From: Fibrisoma montanum
Lineage (GTDB): Bacteria > Bacteroidota > Bacteroidia > Cytophagales > Spirosomataceae
NCBI RefSeq assembly: GCF_003583365.1
Contig: NZ_QXED01000001.1
Span: 434,001 to 498,000 of the forward strand
DNA length: 64,000 nucleotides
Reading direction: 5' to 3'
Under the pieces are notes generated by a model. That model was not told the origin of the DNA and made no database searches. It saw only the letters and a program-made list of their open reading frames with translations. Below are positions 25,941 through 35,933 of the stretch, one piece after another. Made by a program: the position numbers and the translations under genes. Every line of letters starts with the position of its first letter. Within the stretch, counting starts at the first letter, position 1.

Positions 25941-26982
25941 TGATATGTTGAGCTAAACGTTCAATGTCTTCAGGTTCGTGGAAAGCACTAATGACCACGC
26001 GGGTATTGGCCCGGTCGGCTGCGGTAGGATACGCGAATGAATACAGAAAAATACCTTTCTCCAACAAATAAGGATAGAGTTCATCATGCTCGGTGTAAAA
26101 AACCGGATAGCCGGGGGCGTGTGTAAACCAACCGGTAGGCATCAGTAGCTCCTCAGCCAGTACCACATTCTGCCGCAGTTTTTCCCGCGCTTGCCGGTAG
26201 AGCTCATCGGCTTGCAGGTAGGCTTGCAGGTAAGCAGGCGGCATGGGCGAACACCCACCAAAGAATGGCGTCCGCCGGATAGCCCCGAGTGTCTCGGCAT
26301 CTCCCAGAATCACCCCGCCCGGCAAACCCATTGCCTTCGCCAGCGATGCCGTTACGAGTAGCTGAACCGACGGCAACCGGGGAATCTGTCGCCAGATACC
26401 GCTGCCCCCCTCGCCGATTATGCCCAAACCATGCGAATCGTCCACAACCAGCGTGATCGGTACGTCAGCGGGCAACCGGCTTACCCACTCGAACGAATAC
26501 GCCTGCGACCGAACTGCATCCAGCGAATTAAGCACGATGGCTACCCGCCCGACGGTTGCCACTACGTTCGGGATTTGCTCGACCCACTCGGCAAATGGAA
26601 TTGCCGGCAGTATCAGGTCAGGCTCGTGCCAAAGGGCGGGATGCGTGCTGGGTCCGTACACGAATTCGTACCGTTGTGCTCGTAAGTAATTGACTACGGC
26701 CTGCCCCGCCATCATGCCCGAGGAAAGCGTCAGGGCCGTTTCTGCGCCAACAAAAGCCGCGAGTTGTGCTTCGGCCTGCTGGTAGACCGCCAACTGCAGA
26801 TTTCCATTCCGTGAGCTGCCGAACGAAGTTCCGTAGCTACCGATGCTATCGATCAATACCTGCTGGAAAGCCGCGTTTTGCGGCAGCCCCAGGTACGCGG
26901 TTCCGCTAAAAAAAAGGTAGTGCTGTCCCTCATGCCGGATGGTTCGGCCCGGTAGGTGGTCAACGGTGAACGCAGTAGTCAT
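25912..26982 (-). CDS. PLP-dependent transferase, alpha-oxoamine synthase / BioF-like
   Basis: A 356-residue fold-type I PLP enzyme resembling 8-amino-7-oxononanoate synthase. Seen are GSYGTSFGSSRNGN (residues 48-61), the cofactor-binding DDSHGLGIIGEGGSG (181-195), and the Schiff-base Lys216 in TASLAKAMGLPGG. At 356 residues it is shorter than typical BioF (about 385). No other biotin genes are adjacent. Its neighbours are a dipeptide epimerase upstream and a serine hydrolase downstream, so it may be an acyl-CoA:amino acid condensing enzyme of another pathway. Biotin synthesis cannot be excluded. Confidence 0.78.
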   Translation of the reverse strand: MTTAFTVDHLPGRTIRHEGQHYLFFSGTAYLGLPQNAAFQQVLIDSIGSYGTSFGSSRNGNLQLAVYQQAEAQLAAFVGAETALTLSSGMMAGQAVVNYLRAQRYEFVYGPSTHPALWHEPDLILPAIPFAEWVEQIPNVVATVGRVAIVLNSLDAVRSQAYSFEWVSRLPADVPITLVVDDSHGLGIIGEGGSGIWRQIPRLPSVQLLVTASLAKAMGLPGGVILGDAETLGAIRRTPFFGGCSPMPPAYLQAYLQADELYRQAREKLRQNVVLAEELLMPTGWFTHAPGYPVFYTEHDELYPYLLEKGIFLYSFAYPTAADRANTRVVISAFHEPEDIERLAQHINEFISSTQG

Positions 26983-27002
26983 TGGCCAAATATACGGGCC
27001 AC

Positions 27003-28022
27003 TCAGACATGAATCAGTTTTACACCCGTACCATTTTCCGACGCATAGACAACCCGACCGCTATTGAACGTAACGCCCGTTGCCGGATCGTTGGCAATCA
27101 GCAGTGCGCCATCCAGGTCGGCATAGTCGAGCAGGGGCAGCAGTTGCGCAATGGCCGAAATTCCCACGCTCGATTCGGTCATGCAGCCGACCATCACGCG
27201 CAGCCCCAGTTCACGGGCGCGGGCGATCATCCGGCGGGCGGGCGTCAGGCCACCACATTTAGTAAGCTTGATGTTGACGCCGTGGAAGTACCCCGCGCAC
27301 CGGTCAACGTCGCTCTCGACGATACAGCTTTCATCGGCAATGATAGGCAGCACACTTTGCTCAAAAACCTGCCGGGCTCCGTCCCAGTCGGCGGCCGGCA
27401 GCGGTTGTTCGATAAACTCAACGTCCAGTTCGTTCAGCGCCTGCGCTTTCTGAATCGTATCATCGGCCGTCCAGCCGCAGTTGGCGTCCACCCGAAAGCG
27501 GGCGTTCGAGTGCCTGCGCAGTTCTGCAACGGTCAGTACGTCGGTCTGCGGTCGGCCCAGTTTGATCTTGTACAGCGGCCACGGCCATTCCTCCAGCTTC
27601 TGCACCATCCGTTCAGGCGTATCGAGGCCAATGGTATAGTTGGTCAGCGGGCTGCGCAGCGGATCGAGGTTCCAGAGCTGATACAACGGTTTTTGCTGCC
27701 GTTTTGCCCACAAATCCCAGGCCGCCTGATCGAGCGCACAGAGCGCAAACGGGTTGTTTGCCAGATGCGGCTGCATATCAGCCCAGAACTGCGCCGGGTC
27801 GGTGAGTGCATACGTTTCGATTTGCTCCTGAATAGCCGTGAGGGCATCGATCATCCCGTCGATGGTAACCCCATAGTAACGGGTCGCCGTTGCCTCGCCA
27901 AACCCCCGAACCATACCGTCGCGAAGTTCAACAATCAGCGTCGGCTGCACATCCCGGCTATCGTGGGCAATGGTGAAGGTATGTCGCAGACGGAGATCGA
28001 AGCGATGAAAAAGTAATTGCAT
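27003..28022 (-). CDS. Dipeptide epimerase, enolase superfamily (L-Ala-D/L-Glu epimerase type)
   Basis: A 339-residue enolase-superfamily member of the muconate-lactonising subgroup. Expected active-site elements are present: KIKLG (KxK base), RVDANCGW, IEQPL and IADESC for the three metal ligands, and KLTKCGG with the opposite catalytic lysine. Such enzymes epimerise the second residue of dipeptides, in E. coli (YcjG) L-Ala-D-Glu from murein recycling. The start at 28022 (MQLLFHRFDLRLRHTF) matches the family N-terminus. It leads an apparent operon with the PLP transferase and serine hydrolase, 20 bp apart. Exact dipeptide specificity is not predictable by eye. Confidence 0.88.
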   Translation of the reverse strand: MQLLFHRFDLRLRHTFTIAHDSRDVQPTLIVELRDGMVRGFGEATATRYYGVTIDGMIDALTAIQEQIETYALTDPAQFWADMQPHLANNPFALCALDQAAWDLWAKRQQKPLYQLWNLDPLRSPLTNYTIGLDTPERMVQKLEEWPWPLYKIKLGRPQTDVLTVAELRRHSNARFRVDANCGWTADDTIQKAQALNELDVEFIEQPLPAADWDGARQVFEQSVLPIIADESCIVESDVDRCAGYFHGVNIKLTKCGGLTPARRMIARARELGLRVMVGCMTESSVGISAIAQLLPLLDYADLDGALLIANDPATGVTFNSGRVVYASENGTGVKLIHV

Positions 28023-28209
28023 AGCGCGTGATACAGCCAGGGGTTTGCTCCGTCTGCACGGTCCGAAAATTACCGCATGAACGCGTTGCAACTAAGTACT
28101 TCTAACATTTTTTTAATCAGGCAACATCCAAAGGCTTCGTTCATGCGTAGGTTTTGCTGTTGATCGATCACACTTCATTACATGTTTCACCATCTTAATA
28201 ACAATAACA

Positions 28210-28767
28210 ATGAGATTAGGTAAAGTAATTGGTGCTTTGTTTGTAGCCGCCCTGTCGCTGGGTACAGCCGTGGCCCAGGAGAAGACCGTCACGGTAGGTG
28301 GCGCACCGATGTATCCGTCAAAGAATATTGTTGATAATGCCGTTAATTCAAAAGACCACACGACACTTGTTGCAGCCGTAAAAGCGGCTGATCTGGTAAG
28401 CACGCTGCAGGGGGCGGGTCCGTTCACGGTATTTGCACCGACCAACAAGGCGTTCGACAAACTGCCTAAGGGTACAGTTGAAACCCTGCTGAAGCCTGAG
28501 AACAAAGGCCAGCTGCAGGGCGTACTGACCTACCACGTTGTACCGGGCCGCATCAGTGCCGAAGAACTGGTAAAGATGATCAAGGACGGCAACGGCAAGG
28601 CTATGTTAAAAACAGCCGCCGGCGGTACGCTGACCGCAACGATGAAAGGAAAGAAAGTAGAAATCGTTGACGAAAACGGCGGTATGTCGACCGTAACGAT
28701 TGCCGACGTATTCCAGTCAAACGGCGTCATTCACGTAGTAGATACGGTGTTGCTGCCGAAGTCATAA
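28210..28767 (+). CDS. Fasciclin (FAS1) domain secreted protein
   Basis: A 185-residue protein with a signal peptide (residues 1-22, ending TAVAQ) and one FAS1 domain. The H1 box FTVFAPTNKAFDKLP and the H2 region with GVIHVVDTVLLP are both clear, as is the LTYHVVPGRI motif. FAS1 proteins mediate adhesion or matrix contact. Single-domain secreted forms are common in Cytophagales. It stands alone with a strong terminator. Confidence 0.93.
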   Translation: MRLGKVIGALFVAALSLGTAVAQEKTVTVGGAPMYPSKNIVDNAVNSKDHTTLVAAVKAADLVSTLQGAGPFTVFAPTNKAFDKLPKGTVETLLKPENKGQLQGVLTYHVVPGRISAEELVKMIKDGNGKAMLKTAAGGTLTATMKGKKVEIVDENGGMSTVTIADVFQSNGVIHVVDTVLLPKS

Positions 28768-28789
28768 AAGCAGAAGCAGTCGCCTGAAC

Positions 28790-28822
28790 GCCAAACGCCC
28801 GACATACTGCCGGGCGTTTGGC
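28790..28822. terminator. Hairpin terminator after the fasciclin gene
   Basis: Arms GCCAAACGCCCG and CGGGCGTTTGGC around nine bases, followed by ATTTTATG, 22 bp beyond the stop. It lies before the convergent response regulator end and may serve both. Confidence 0.8.
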
Positions 28823-28836
28823 ATTTTATGCGTCAG

Positions 28837-29502
28837 TTACAATTGGCCTGTATTTACCTTGAGATCAACCAGACCATGGCGGAGGGCCTCCAGCACCATG
28901 CCCACTCGGCTTTTTACGTTCATCTTCTGGAATAGCGACTCACGGTAACCGTCCACCGTTCGGGGCGCTACGCACATTTTGTCGGCAATCTCGACGTAGG
29001 TCAGATCGCTGCATGAAAGCTGTAGAAATTTGGTTTCGCGATCATTCAGCGTAATCGTGTTGACCAGTTCGGTGCCGGATTTATGCAGATTCCGGATCAC
29101 CCGCTCGGTCAGAAACTCCGAGTAGTGAGACCCTTTGGATCTGACCTCCTCCAGGGCCCGCCGAAGCTCCGACGGCCGGCTCCCTTTCAGCAGATAGCCA
29201 CAAACACCGTAGCGCATCATGCGTATAATATCTTCGTCGCGATCGGACATTGACAAAACCAGTATTTTTACCTCCGGATAATGCTCCCGCAGGTGCTGCG
29301 CCGTTTCAAACCCATCCATTACTGGCATACTGATATCCAGCAGCAGAATGTCCGGAATTTGCTTGCGTTTCAGGTGATTGATCAAGTCGCGACCGTTCTC
29401 AGCTACGAACAGCATCTCGTAGCCGTCTATTTTTTCGATTAGATCGGACAGGGCCTGGGCCATCATCAGATGGTCGTCGGCTATGGCAACGGTTGTAGGC
29501 AT
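28837..29502 (-). CDS. Response regulator, NarL/FixJ (LuxR-type HTH) family
   Basis: A 221-residue regulator. The receiver domain (about 1-125) has the acidic pair IADDH, phospho-acceptor Asp56 in LLLDISMPVMDG, the conserved VLSMSD Ser and the lysine in YLLKGS. The C-terminal LuxR-type HTH (about 150-215) contains LNDRETKFLQLSCSDLTYVEIADKM followed by VAPRTVDGYRESLFQKM (given in two parts). It ends an operon of hypothetical protein, membrane protein, histidine kinase and this regulator, so the adjacent kinase is its partner. A TACGGGAAATTTCCCGTA palindrome upstream of the operon is a candidate autoregulatory site. Confidence 0.95.
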   Translation of the reverse strand: MPTTVAIADDHLMMAQALSDLIEKIDGYEMLFVAENGRDLINHLKRKQIPDILLLDISMPVMDGFETAQHLREHYPEVKILVLSMSDRDEDIIRMMRYGVCGYLLKGSRPSELRRALEEVRSKGSHYSEFLTERVIRNLHKSGTELVNTITLNDRETKFLQLSCSDLTYVEIADKMCVAPRTVDGYRESLFQKMNVKSRVGMVLEALRHGLVDLKVNTGQL

Positions 29503-29583
29503 GGATTGGACAGGCTATGAGTGTTTTTACCTGAAAAGTATTCGGTTGTCCGGCAAGACGCAATACCCAGATTTAGGTATTTT

Positions 29584-30396
29584 TTAGACGGCAGCCTGTT
29601 TCGGTAACACTATGTCAACTCGTGTTTCCTGCCCCGGCTCGCTGCTGATGGTACACGTACCGCCAAGTAAATGAGCCCGTTGCTGAAGATTACGCAATCC
29701 TGAGCCCGCTATATCTGCCTTTCGGGTGCTTACTTCATCTACATCGAAGCCTTTGCCATCGTCGGTAATACTTAGCTTAAACTGGTCAGATTGATAACTG
29801 GTTGTGACCATAATCGCGTGCCCACCCGAATGTTTGATAGCATTGTTGAGTGATTCCTGGGCTATTCGAAAGAGAATGGTTTCGGCTTCTTCGCCGAGGG
29901 AATAGGGCGTACCCGTAACGTGCAGATACGTCCGGAAGCGGCCGGTACGTTCAATGCGTTCCAGTTCGAGTTCTAAACTTTGCCGGAGCCCAAACCGCCG
30001 GACCGTATCGCTGTCGAGCGTTTTCGACAGCGCCCGAACATCCTGAATGGTGGTACGAACAACATTGATGGTTTGCTGAATGGCGTGGCGATGCTCACTT
30101 TGTTCAAGCTCTTCATCGAGGCCGTTTAGATGAAGCATCGCTACGGATAGGAGCTGCCCGATGTGGTCGTGTAATTCCCGCCCAACTTGCTCAAGGGTCT
30201 GGTTTTGTATTTCGATTTGAGTTTTAAGCAATTCGCGTTCGTATGCTTCGCGAAGACTTATTAATTGTTGCTGATGCATCTTATAACGATGTTTATATAA
30301 TACCAGCAACAGAGTGATAAAGGCCGCCAATAATATCAGAAGTACAGTACCAACAACAACGATCAAAATAACATCGGAAGGTTGTTCGGTAGCCAT
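29584..30396 (-). CDS. Sensor histidine kinase, NarL-type (HisKA_3)
   Basis: A 270-residue kinase with one N-terminal membrane helix (about 9-33), a short coiled linker, a HisKA_3 dimerisation/phosphoacceptor helix with GRELHDHIGQ (His76), and an HATPase domain showing ESLNNAIKHSGG (N box) and DDGKGF (G1). It has no periplasmic sensor loop, so sensing probably involves the multi-pass protein encoded 14 bp upstream. The ATG at 30396 is preferred. A TTG at 30414 would overlap the preceding stop. Confidence 0.93.
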   Translation of the reverse strand: MATEQPSDVILIVVVGTVLLILLAAFITLLLVLYKHRYKMHQQQLISLREAYERELLKTQIEIQNQTLEQVGRELHDHIGQLLSVAMLHLNGLDEELEQSEHRHAIQQTINVVRTTIQDVRALSKTLDSDTVRRFGLRQSLELELERIERTGRFRTYLHVTGTPYSLGEEAETILFRIAQESLNNAIKHSGGHAIMVTTSYQSDQFKLSITDDGKGFDVDEVSTRKADIAGSGLRNLQQRAHLLGGTCTISSEPGQETRVDIVLPKQAAV

Positions 30397-30410
30397 GTGA
30401 CTCAGACACT

Positions 30411-31067
30411 TCAATTACTGGTGTAAATAGGTAATTTCTGTTTCAGATACACGCGTAACGCAAGTAAAAAAATACTAATTACAATGAAGTTCATCAGTTC
30501 CTGAATCCAGTAAACCAGCAAAGCGTATTGGTTTGATACACTAATCATATAGTTCATTAACCCCTGCACAAAAAAATTGCCGAGCGATGTGAAGAATAAT
30601 CCGGCACTGATCCAGAAGAGAGGTTCTTTTTCGAGGGAGGAAATCTTACTGTCGATAAATATGCGCCAAAGGTAGTGCCCTGCCCAGTAAGCAATCAGAG
30701 TATTGAATAGGGTAAGGGCGTAAGAGTTGTATTGGTTCCAGGGTTGAATCGTGAGCGATATGCCAAATGAAACTACACTGAATAAAACGATTGTAACTGA
30801 AATTAAGCGCTGAATTACTGTCTGCGCAAGCATACCTCGAAACATTAATCCATATGCTACATATTGGGCAACGGGCAAAAAGTGGAATACGTACAAATTA
30901 TCCCTGTTTTCTACCCGCCATACGTACACCCCATAGCCTGTTATAACAAATGTGGCTGTTATTGCCAACGTCAATGCTTGTAATGGTGGAGTAAGAATCC
31001 GGTAATTAAGTACATACAATACAGTACATACTCCTAACATTGTCAGGTATAAAAGGGTGTCCCACAT
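30411..31067 (-). CDS. Multi-pass membrane protein, candidate sensor partner of the histidine kinase
   Basis: A 218-residue protein with about seven hydrophobic segments across its whole length (for example YLTMLGVCTVLYVLNY, ALTLAITATFVITGYGVYV and NFIVISIFLLALRVYL). I recognise no named domain. Similar seven-helix proteins sit beside short histidine kinases in Cytophagales. It lies 27 bp after the preceding gene and 14 bp before the kinase, so it is co-transcribed. A role as the input module for the kinase is inferred from context. Confidence 0.75.
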   Translation of the reverse strand: MWDTLLYLTMLGVCTVLYVLNYRILTPPLQALTLAITATFVITGYGVYVWRVENRDNLYVFHFLPVAQYVAYGLMFRGMLAQTVIQRLISVTIVLFSVVSFGISLTIQPWNQYNSYALTLFNTLIAYWAGHYLWRIFIDSKISSLEKEPLFWISAGLFFTSLGNFFVQGLMNYMISVSNQYALLVYWIQELMNFIVISIFLLALRVYLKQKLPIYTSN

Positions 31068-31094
31068 GGCATAACATCATTGGATTTACTCGAA

Positions 31095-31535
31095 TCAGCC
31101 GGCATACCGATCGGCTAAATTATCCGGGCAAGGTGGACGTGTACAGCAGCAAACGGCCAGACTTAGGTTAGTATCCTCCCGGGCCCGACCGTCGAGCTGG
31201 GTCGGTGCTAAAAACAGAAAGTGTTCACCAGCTTCATCAATAGCACAGTATACTTTAATGTGCTTTGACTGTGTCTGATCAATTACTTCTTTGAGCGTCT
31301 CGATATCAAAGAATCCGGCACGGATAAATTTGGGCATTCTAGCAGATTGCAGAACAGCTTTGAATCGGTCACAAGCCTCCCGGAGCTTGTCAGGAGTAGT
31401 TGGATACTGTTCGATACCATTTAAATCAACTTGATCAAGGCAATTTTGATCCTCACCTGTCAACACACAATGATTTTTTAATATCAGTGGTTCAGGTGCT
31501 ATCTTTTCATTCGGGGAAATAACGAACTTCGGCAT
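31095..31535 (-). CDS. Hypothetical protein, Cys-rich C-terminus, first gene of the two-component operon
   Basis: A 146-residue soluble protein that I do not recognise. It has no signal peptide. The centre reads as alternating helix and strand (TPDKLREACDRFKAVLQ, IKVYCAIDEAGEHFLFLAP). The C-terminus carries a cysteine cluster, CCCTRPPC (about residues 129-136), with Cys also at positions near 23 and 32, which could bind metal or form disulfides. Being first in the operon with a membrane protein, kinase and regulator, it could be an accessory or signal-related protein. No function can be assigned. Confidence 0.65.
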   Translation of the reverse strand: MPKFVISPNEKIAPEPLILKNHCVLTGEDQNCLDQVDLNGIEQYPTTPDKLREACDRFKAVLQSARMPKFIRAGFFDIETLKEVIDQTQSKHIKVYCAIDEAGEHFLFLAPTQLDGRAREDTNLSLAVCCCTRPPCPDNLADRYAG

Positions 31536-31668
31536 ATTGAAATGAACGTAAAGTGATTAGCTAAACGTAAAATGTTAGTACCGTTCCTGCAATAGTCGCT
31601 GATTTACAAAAAAACTAACCTTAAACAAGGAACTGTTTTTCAGTACTTTATAATATTATCATGATGTA

Positions 31669-31690
31669 AATACGGGAAATTTCCCGTATT
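31669..31690. promoter_or_regulatory. TACGGGAAATTTCCCGTA palindrome, candidate operator
   Basis: A perfect 22-bp palindrome centred on GGGAAATTTCCC, about 135 bp upstream of the first gene of the two-component operon. A third copy of the half-site (ATACGGGATTTT) follows 26 bp later. Position fits a binding site for the NarL-family regulator encoded at the operon's end (inference). Confidence 0.6.
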
Positions 31691-31858
31691 GAAACCACTA
31701 TTCTCACCTATTTAAATACGGGATTTTCAACAATCAACTTAGGGTAAATTGACCTTATGTTCAGAGTGCTCTCCGATTCAATTTTGTAGCGTCAGTCCAT
31801 AAAACTGATACCTTCTTCCACACAAGCACTATCAACTATTCCCTAAACCAGCGGCCTC

Positions 31859-31880
31859 TGTGCCGAGCAAGCTCGGCACA
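31859..31880. repeat. Short GC-rich hairpin
   Basis: Ten-base arms TGTGCCGAGC and GCTCGGCACA around AA. No T-run follows. It may be a processing or terminator-like element. Its role is unknown. Confidence 0.55.
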
Positions 31881-31978
31881 AGCTGTTGGTAAAATTTAGA
31901 CGTATCATCAGCGATAGACAGCAGTGTGGGGCCTGACCGGCCGAAACCATCTAAATCCAACTATTTTTTCATAATCCC

Positions 31979-32047
31979 GAGAAAGGGTATTAAAGCAAAC
32001 GAGCTCAACCACACTGGTTGAGCTCGTTTGCTTTAATACCCTTTCTC
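31979..32047 (-). terminator. Terminator of metH with 33-bp perfect arms
   Basis: Perfect 33-base arms (core GCAAACGAGCTCAACCA) around a CAC loop begin 4 bp beyond the metH stop. The arms are much longer than needed for intrinsic termination. Confidence 0.82.
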
Positions 32048-32051
32048 TTTC

Positions 32052-35000
32052 TCAATACCCCAGCACCGGGGCCAGCCACCGCTCTACGTCGTCGACGCTC
32101 ATGTTCTTGCGGTGGGCGTAGTCCATCACCTGATCTTTAGTGATTTTACCAACCGCAAAATACTTTGATTCGGGGTGGCTGAAATAGAAACCACTTACCG
32201 ACGATGCCGGGTACATGGCAAAACTTTCGGTCAACTCAATACCGACCTGACCGGCATCCAGCAGGTCAAACAAGGTCGCTTTTTCGGTATGATCCGGGCA
32301 GGCTGGGTAGCCCGGCGCCGGACGGATGCCGCGGTACGACTCCCGGATCAACTCCTCGTTGGTCAGGGTTTCGTCGGTGGCGTAGGGCCAGAACTCTTTA
32401 CGAACACGCTCGTGCATCAACTCGGCGAAGGCTTCGGCCAGCCGATCGGCGAGGGCCTTGACCATAATGCTGTTGTAGTCGTCGTGGTCGCGCTCGTATT
32501 TTTCAAGCAGGGTTTCGATGCCAACGCCGGCCGTTACGGCAAACGCACCGATGTAGTCCTGTCGGCCACTTTCTAACGGGGCAACAAAGTCCGACAAACA
32601 GAAATTGGGTAAGCCCGGCGCTTTCTGGTTTTGCTGACGCAGGAAGTGCAGCACCGCTTTGGTGTCGTAGATGAGTTCCCCCGCCGTTGGTATCCGCTCG
32701 TCGGGCTTTGCAACCCCGACGGGTGCGGTAACGGATTTTACATCGCGGTCTGTCAGCGTCGGGATTGCAAAGCCCGACGAGCGGCTCATCTTGTACTCGA
32801 TATGCCGGTGGCTCCCGTGGCGTTCGCAGGGAATATCCCGGACGATCTCCTCAAAATCGTGGAGCAGTACGTCGTCGTCGGCTGAGTTGGCCGGATAGAA
32901 GCCAACCACAGCTTTAGCCGTCAGCAGTTTCTGGTCGATGATCTCCTGTAGCAACCCGTTCGCGTCGTCAAATAATTTCTTAGCCTCCGCACCTACCGTA
33001 GCGTCGTCGAAGATTTTCGGGTACCGGCCGTGCAATTGCCATGTCTGGAAGAAGGGTGTCCAGTCGATGTACCTGGCAATCTCGGCCAGCGGATAATCAT
33101 GGAAATACTGGTTACCGAGGAAAGTCGGCTTCACGGGTTCGAAATCAGACCAGTCGATGACCGTGCGGTTGTCGCGGGCCTTATCGATGGTCAGTAAGTT
33201 CTTTTCTTTCTGCCGCTTGGCGTGGTCTTCGCGTAGTTTGACGTACTCAGCTTTGATCTCCTGGAAGATCTGCTCTTTGGTACCCTCCGTTTCGCTCACC
33301 AGCCGACCGGCAACCGGTACGCTCCGACTGGCATCCAGTACGTGAATAACCGGTCCGGAATAGTGCGGATCGATCTTCACGGCCGTATGAATCCGCGACG
33401 TAGTAGCGCCACCGATCAACAGCGGGATAGTAAAGCCCTGCCGCTCCATTTCCTTCGCTACGCCCACCATCTCGTCCAGCGAGGGCGTAATCAGACCACT
33501 CAGACCAATGATGTCGGCGTTCTGTTTACGGGCTTCGTCCAGAATTTTCTGCGTCGGCACCATCACGCCAAGGTCTATGATTTCGTAGTTGTTGCAGCCC
33601 AGCACCACGCCGACAATATTTTTACCAATGTCGTGAACGTCGCCTTTTACGGTAGCCAGCAGGATTTTACCCGCCGATTGGCCTGCCCCACTTTTTTCCG
33701 CTTCAATAAACGGCGTCAGGTAAGCCACCGCTTTTTTCATCACCCGGGCCGATTTTACCACCTGCGGCAGGAACATCTTGCCCTCACCGAACAGGTCGCC
33801 CACTACGTTCATGCCGTCCATGAGCGGACCTTCGATTACCTGCAGCGGGCGCTCGTACTGCAAACGGGCCTCTTCTACGTCCTCATCGATATAATCAGTG
33901 ATGCCTTTGATCAGGGCGTGTTTCAGCCGCTCAGCTGCTGAGGCATTCCGCCAGGCATTGTCCTGTACGATCTCTTTCCCCTTCGCTTTTACGGTCTCGG
34001 CAAACTCAACCAGCCGTTCGGTTGCATCAGGCCGCCGGTTGAGCAACACATCTTCGCAGCGCTCCAGCAGATCTTTCGGGATTTCGTCGTACACGGCCAA
34101 TTGTCCGGCGTTGACGATTCCCATATCCAACCCGGCTTTGATGGCATGATACAGGAACGCCGAGTGCATCGCTTCCCGAACGGGGTCATTGCCCCGGAAG
34201 CTGAACGAAATATTGGATACCCCACCGCTCACTTTCGCCAAGGGCAGATTTTCTTTAATCCAGCGGGTGGCGTTGATAAAATCGACGGCGTAATTATTGT
34301 GTTCTTCAATACCCGTCGCCACGGTCAGGATATTCGGATCGAAGATGATATCCTGCGGGGCAAAGCCAACCTTATCAACCAGAATCCGGTACGCCCGTTC
34401 GCAGATTTCGATCCGTCGCTCGTACGAATCAGCCTGACCGGTTTCGTCGAAGGCCATGATCACGGCCGCAGCCCCGTAGCGTTTCACCAGTTGCGCCCGC
34501 TCGATAAAGGCCTCCTCCCCTTCTTTCAGCGAAATGGAGTTGACAATCGCCTTGCCCTGCACGCACTTCAACCCGGCTTCTATCACCTCCCACTTTGAGG
34601 AGTCGATCATAATCGGCACGCGGGCAATATCCGGTTCTGCGGCAATCAGGTTCAGGAAGGTCGTCATGGCCTCGACGGAATCGAGCATGCCTTCGTCCAT
34701 GTTGATGTCGATCACCTGCGCGCCGTTTTCCACCTGCTGACGAGCTACCGACAGGGCCGCATCGTAGTCGCCGGCCTTGATCATCCGGGCAAACGCTTTC
34801 GAGCCCGTTACGTTCGTCCGCTCACCGATGTTAACGAAATTGGTCTGCTCCGTAATCTTCAGTGGTTCCAGACCGCTCAGTTTCTGATACGGCGTCTGCT
34901 CCGGTTTCTGGCGGGGTGGGTATTTGGCAACCGCCTGCGCAATCGCCCGGATGTGATCGGGCGTTGATCCGCAGCAGCCCCCGACAATATTGACGAAGCC

Positions 35001-35933
35001 GTCCTGCACAAAACTTTCAATCTGAGCGGCCATTTCGTCAGGCGACTGGTCATATTCACCCATTTCGTTTGGCAAGCCGGCATTGGGGTACGCCGACGTA
35101 AAAAACGGGGACTCTTTGGCCAGGGTCTGCACGTAGGGACGTAACAACTCAGCCCCCATGGCACAGTTCAGACCGATGCTGAGCAGGGGCAAATGCGAGA
35201 CGGAATACAAAAAAGCCTCGGTTGTCTGCCCCGACAACGTCCGGCCGGACGCATCGGTGATGGTTCCCGAAATCATGATCGGCAGCGGTGGCTGACCTGT
35301 ATCGGCGAAGTATTTATCGATGGCAAACAGAGCCGCTTTGGCGTTGAGGGTATCGGTAATGGTTTCAACCAGCAGCAGATCCGCCCCGCCCTCGACCAGC
35401 CCCGAAACCTGGGTATAAAAAGCCTCGACCAACTGGTCGAACGTTATGGCGCGGTAGCCCGGATTATTTACATCGGGCGACATCGAAGCCAGTCGCGTGG
35501 TTGGCCCCATAGCCCCGGCCACAAAGCGGGGTTTGTCCGGCGTTAACCGGGTTACGTCGTCGGCGGCTTCCCGGGCAATTTTCGCAGACTGATAATTCAG
35601 TTCATACACCAGATCCTCCATGTAGTAGTCGGCCTGAGCGACCCACGTACCACTGAAGGTGTTGGTTTCGATAATGTCGGCACCGGCGTCGAGATACTGC
35701 CGGTGAATTTCCCGGATGATGTGAGGCTGGGTAATCGACAGCAGGTCGTTATTACCCTTCACGTCGTGGGGAAAATCCTTGAATCGCTCACCCCGATAAT
35801 CAGCTTCGGTCAGTTGATAGCGTTGAATCATCGTTCCCATGGCGCCGTCGAGAACGAGAATGCGTTGTTGCAGGAGGTTAATAATCGACTTCAAGCGTGT
35901 AGTATGTTTGCCGGTAACCGTCATAACAGGCAT
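32052..35933 (-). CDS. metH: Methionine synthase, cobalamin-dependent
   Basis: Transfers a methyl group from methyltetrahydrofolate to homocysteine through B12. The roughly 1293-residue protein has all four modules: homocysteine-binding ([11 protein letters not shown], with zinc cysteines in GLNCAMG and GGCCGS), pterin-binding ([13 protein letters not shown]), cobalamin-binding with [10 protein letters not shown] supplying the cobalt-ligating His, and the C-terminal SAM-binding reactivation domain. The start is placed at the ATG at 35933. An in-frame ATG at 35924 and a TTG at 35960 are alternatives. A SAM-I riboswitch and a strong promoter precede it, so expression should fall when S-adenosylmethionine is plentiful. 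Confidence 0.97.
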   Translation of the reverse strand: MPVMTVTGKHTTRLKSIINLLQQRILVLDGAMGTMIQRYQLTEADYRGERFKDFPHDVKGNNDLLSITQPHIIREIHRQYLDAGADIIETNTFSGTWVAQADYYMEDLVYELNYQSAKIAREAADDVTRLTPDKPRFVAGAMGPTTRLASMSPDVNNPGYRAITFDQLVEAFYTQVSGLVEGGADLLLVETITDTLNAKAALFAIDKYFADTGQPPLPIMISGTITDASGRTLSGQTTEAFLYSVSHLPLLSIGLNCAMGAELLRPYVQTLAKESPFFTSAYPNAGLPNEMGEYDQSPDEMAAQIESFVQDGFVNIVGGCCGSTPDHIRAIAQAVAKYPPRQKPEQTPYQKLSGLEPLKITEQTNFVNIGERTNVTGSKAFARMIKAGDYDAALSVARQQVENGAQVIDINMDEGMLDSVEAMTTFLNLIAAEPDIARVPIMIDSSKWEVIEAGLKCVQGKAIVNSISLKEGEEAFIERAQLVKRYGAAAVIMAFDETGQADSYERRIEICERAYRILVDKVGFAPQDIIFDPNILTVATGIEEHNNYAVDFINATRWIKENLPLAKVSGGVSNISFSFRGNDPVREAMHSAFLYHAIKAGLDMGIVNAGQLAVYDEIPKDLLERCEDVLLNRRPDATERLVEFAETVKAKGKEIVQDNAWRNASAAERLKHALIKGITDYIDEDVEEARLQYERPLQVIEGPLMDGMNVVGDLFGEGKMFLPQVVKSARVMKKAVAYLTPFIEAEKSGAGQSAGKILLATVKGDVHDIGKNIVGVVLGCNNYEIIDLGVMVPTQKILDEARKQNADIIGLSGLITPSLDEMVGVAKEMERQGFTIPLLIGGATTSRIHTAVKIDPHYSGPVIHVLDASRSVPVAGRLVSETEGTKEQIFQEIKAEYVKLREDHAKRQKEKNLLTIDKARDNRTVIDWSDFEPVKPTFLGNQYFHDYPLAEIARYIDWTPFFQTWQLHGRYPKIFDDATVGAEAKKLFDDANGLLQEIIDQKLLTAKAVVGFYPANSADDDVLLHDFEEIVRDIPCERHGSHRHIEYKMSRSSGFAIPTLTDRDVKSVTAPVGVAKPDERIPTAGELIYDTKAVLHFLRQQNQKAPGLPNFCLSDFVAPLESGRQDYIGAFAVTAGVGIETLLEKYERDHDDYNSIMVKALADRLAEAFAELMHERVRKEFWPYATDETLTNEELIRESYRGIRPAPGYPACPDHTEKATLFDLLDAGQVGIELTESFAMYPASSVSGFYFSHPESKYFAVGKITKDQVMDYAHRKNMSVDDVERWLAPVLGY

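Larger units (their letters stand above)
31536..31978. other. Intergenic region upstream of the two-component operon
   Basis: About 440 bp, A+T-rich at the left, with no supportable coding frame. It contains the palindromes listed at 31669-31690 and 31859-31880 and a further ATACGGGA half-site at about 31716-31723. No clear TAnnTTTG element was found on the minus strand. Confidence 0.55.

Noticed and set aside
25912-26982. Naming the PLP enzyme bioF
   Set aside because: It is shorter than typical BioF and there are no bio genes nearby. The family resemblance alone does not settle the substrate.
31859-31880. TGTGCCGAGC/GCTCGGCACA hairpin as an intrinsic terminator
   Set aside because: No U-tract follows on either strand and no gene ends within 300 bp upstream of it on the plus strand. 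It is listed only as a hairpin.
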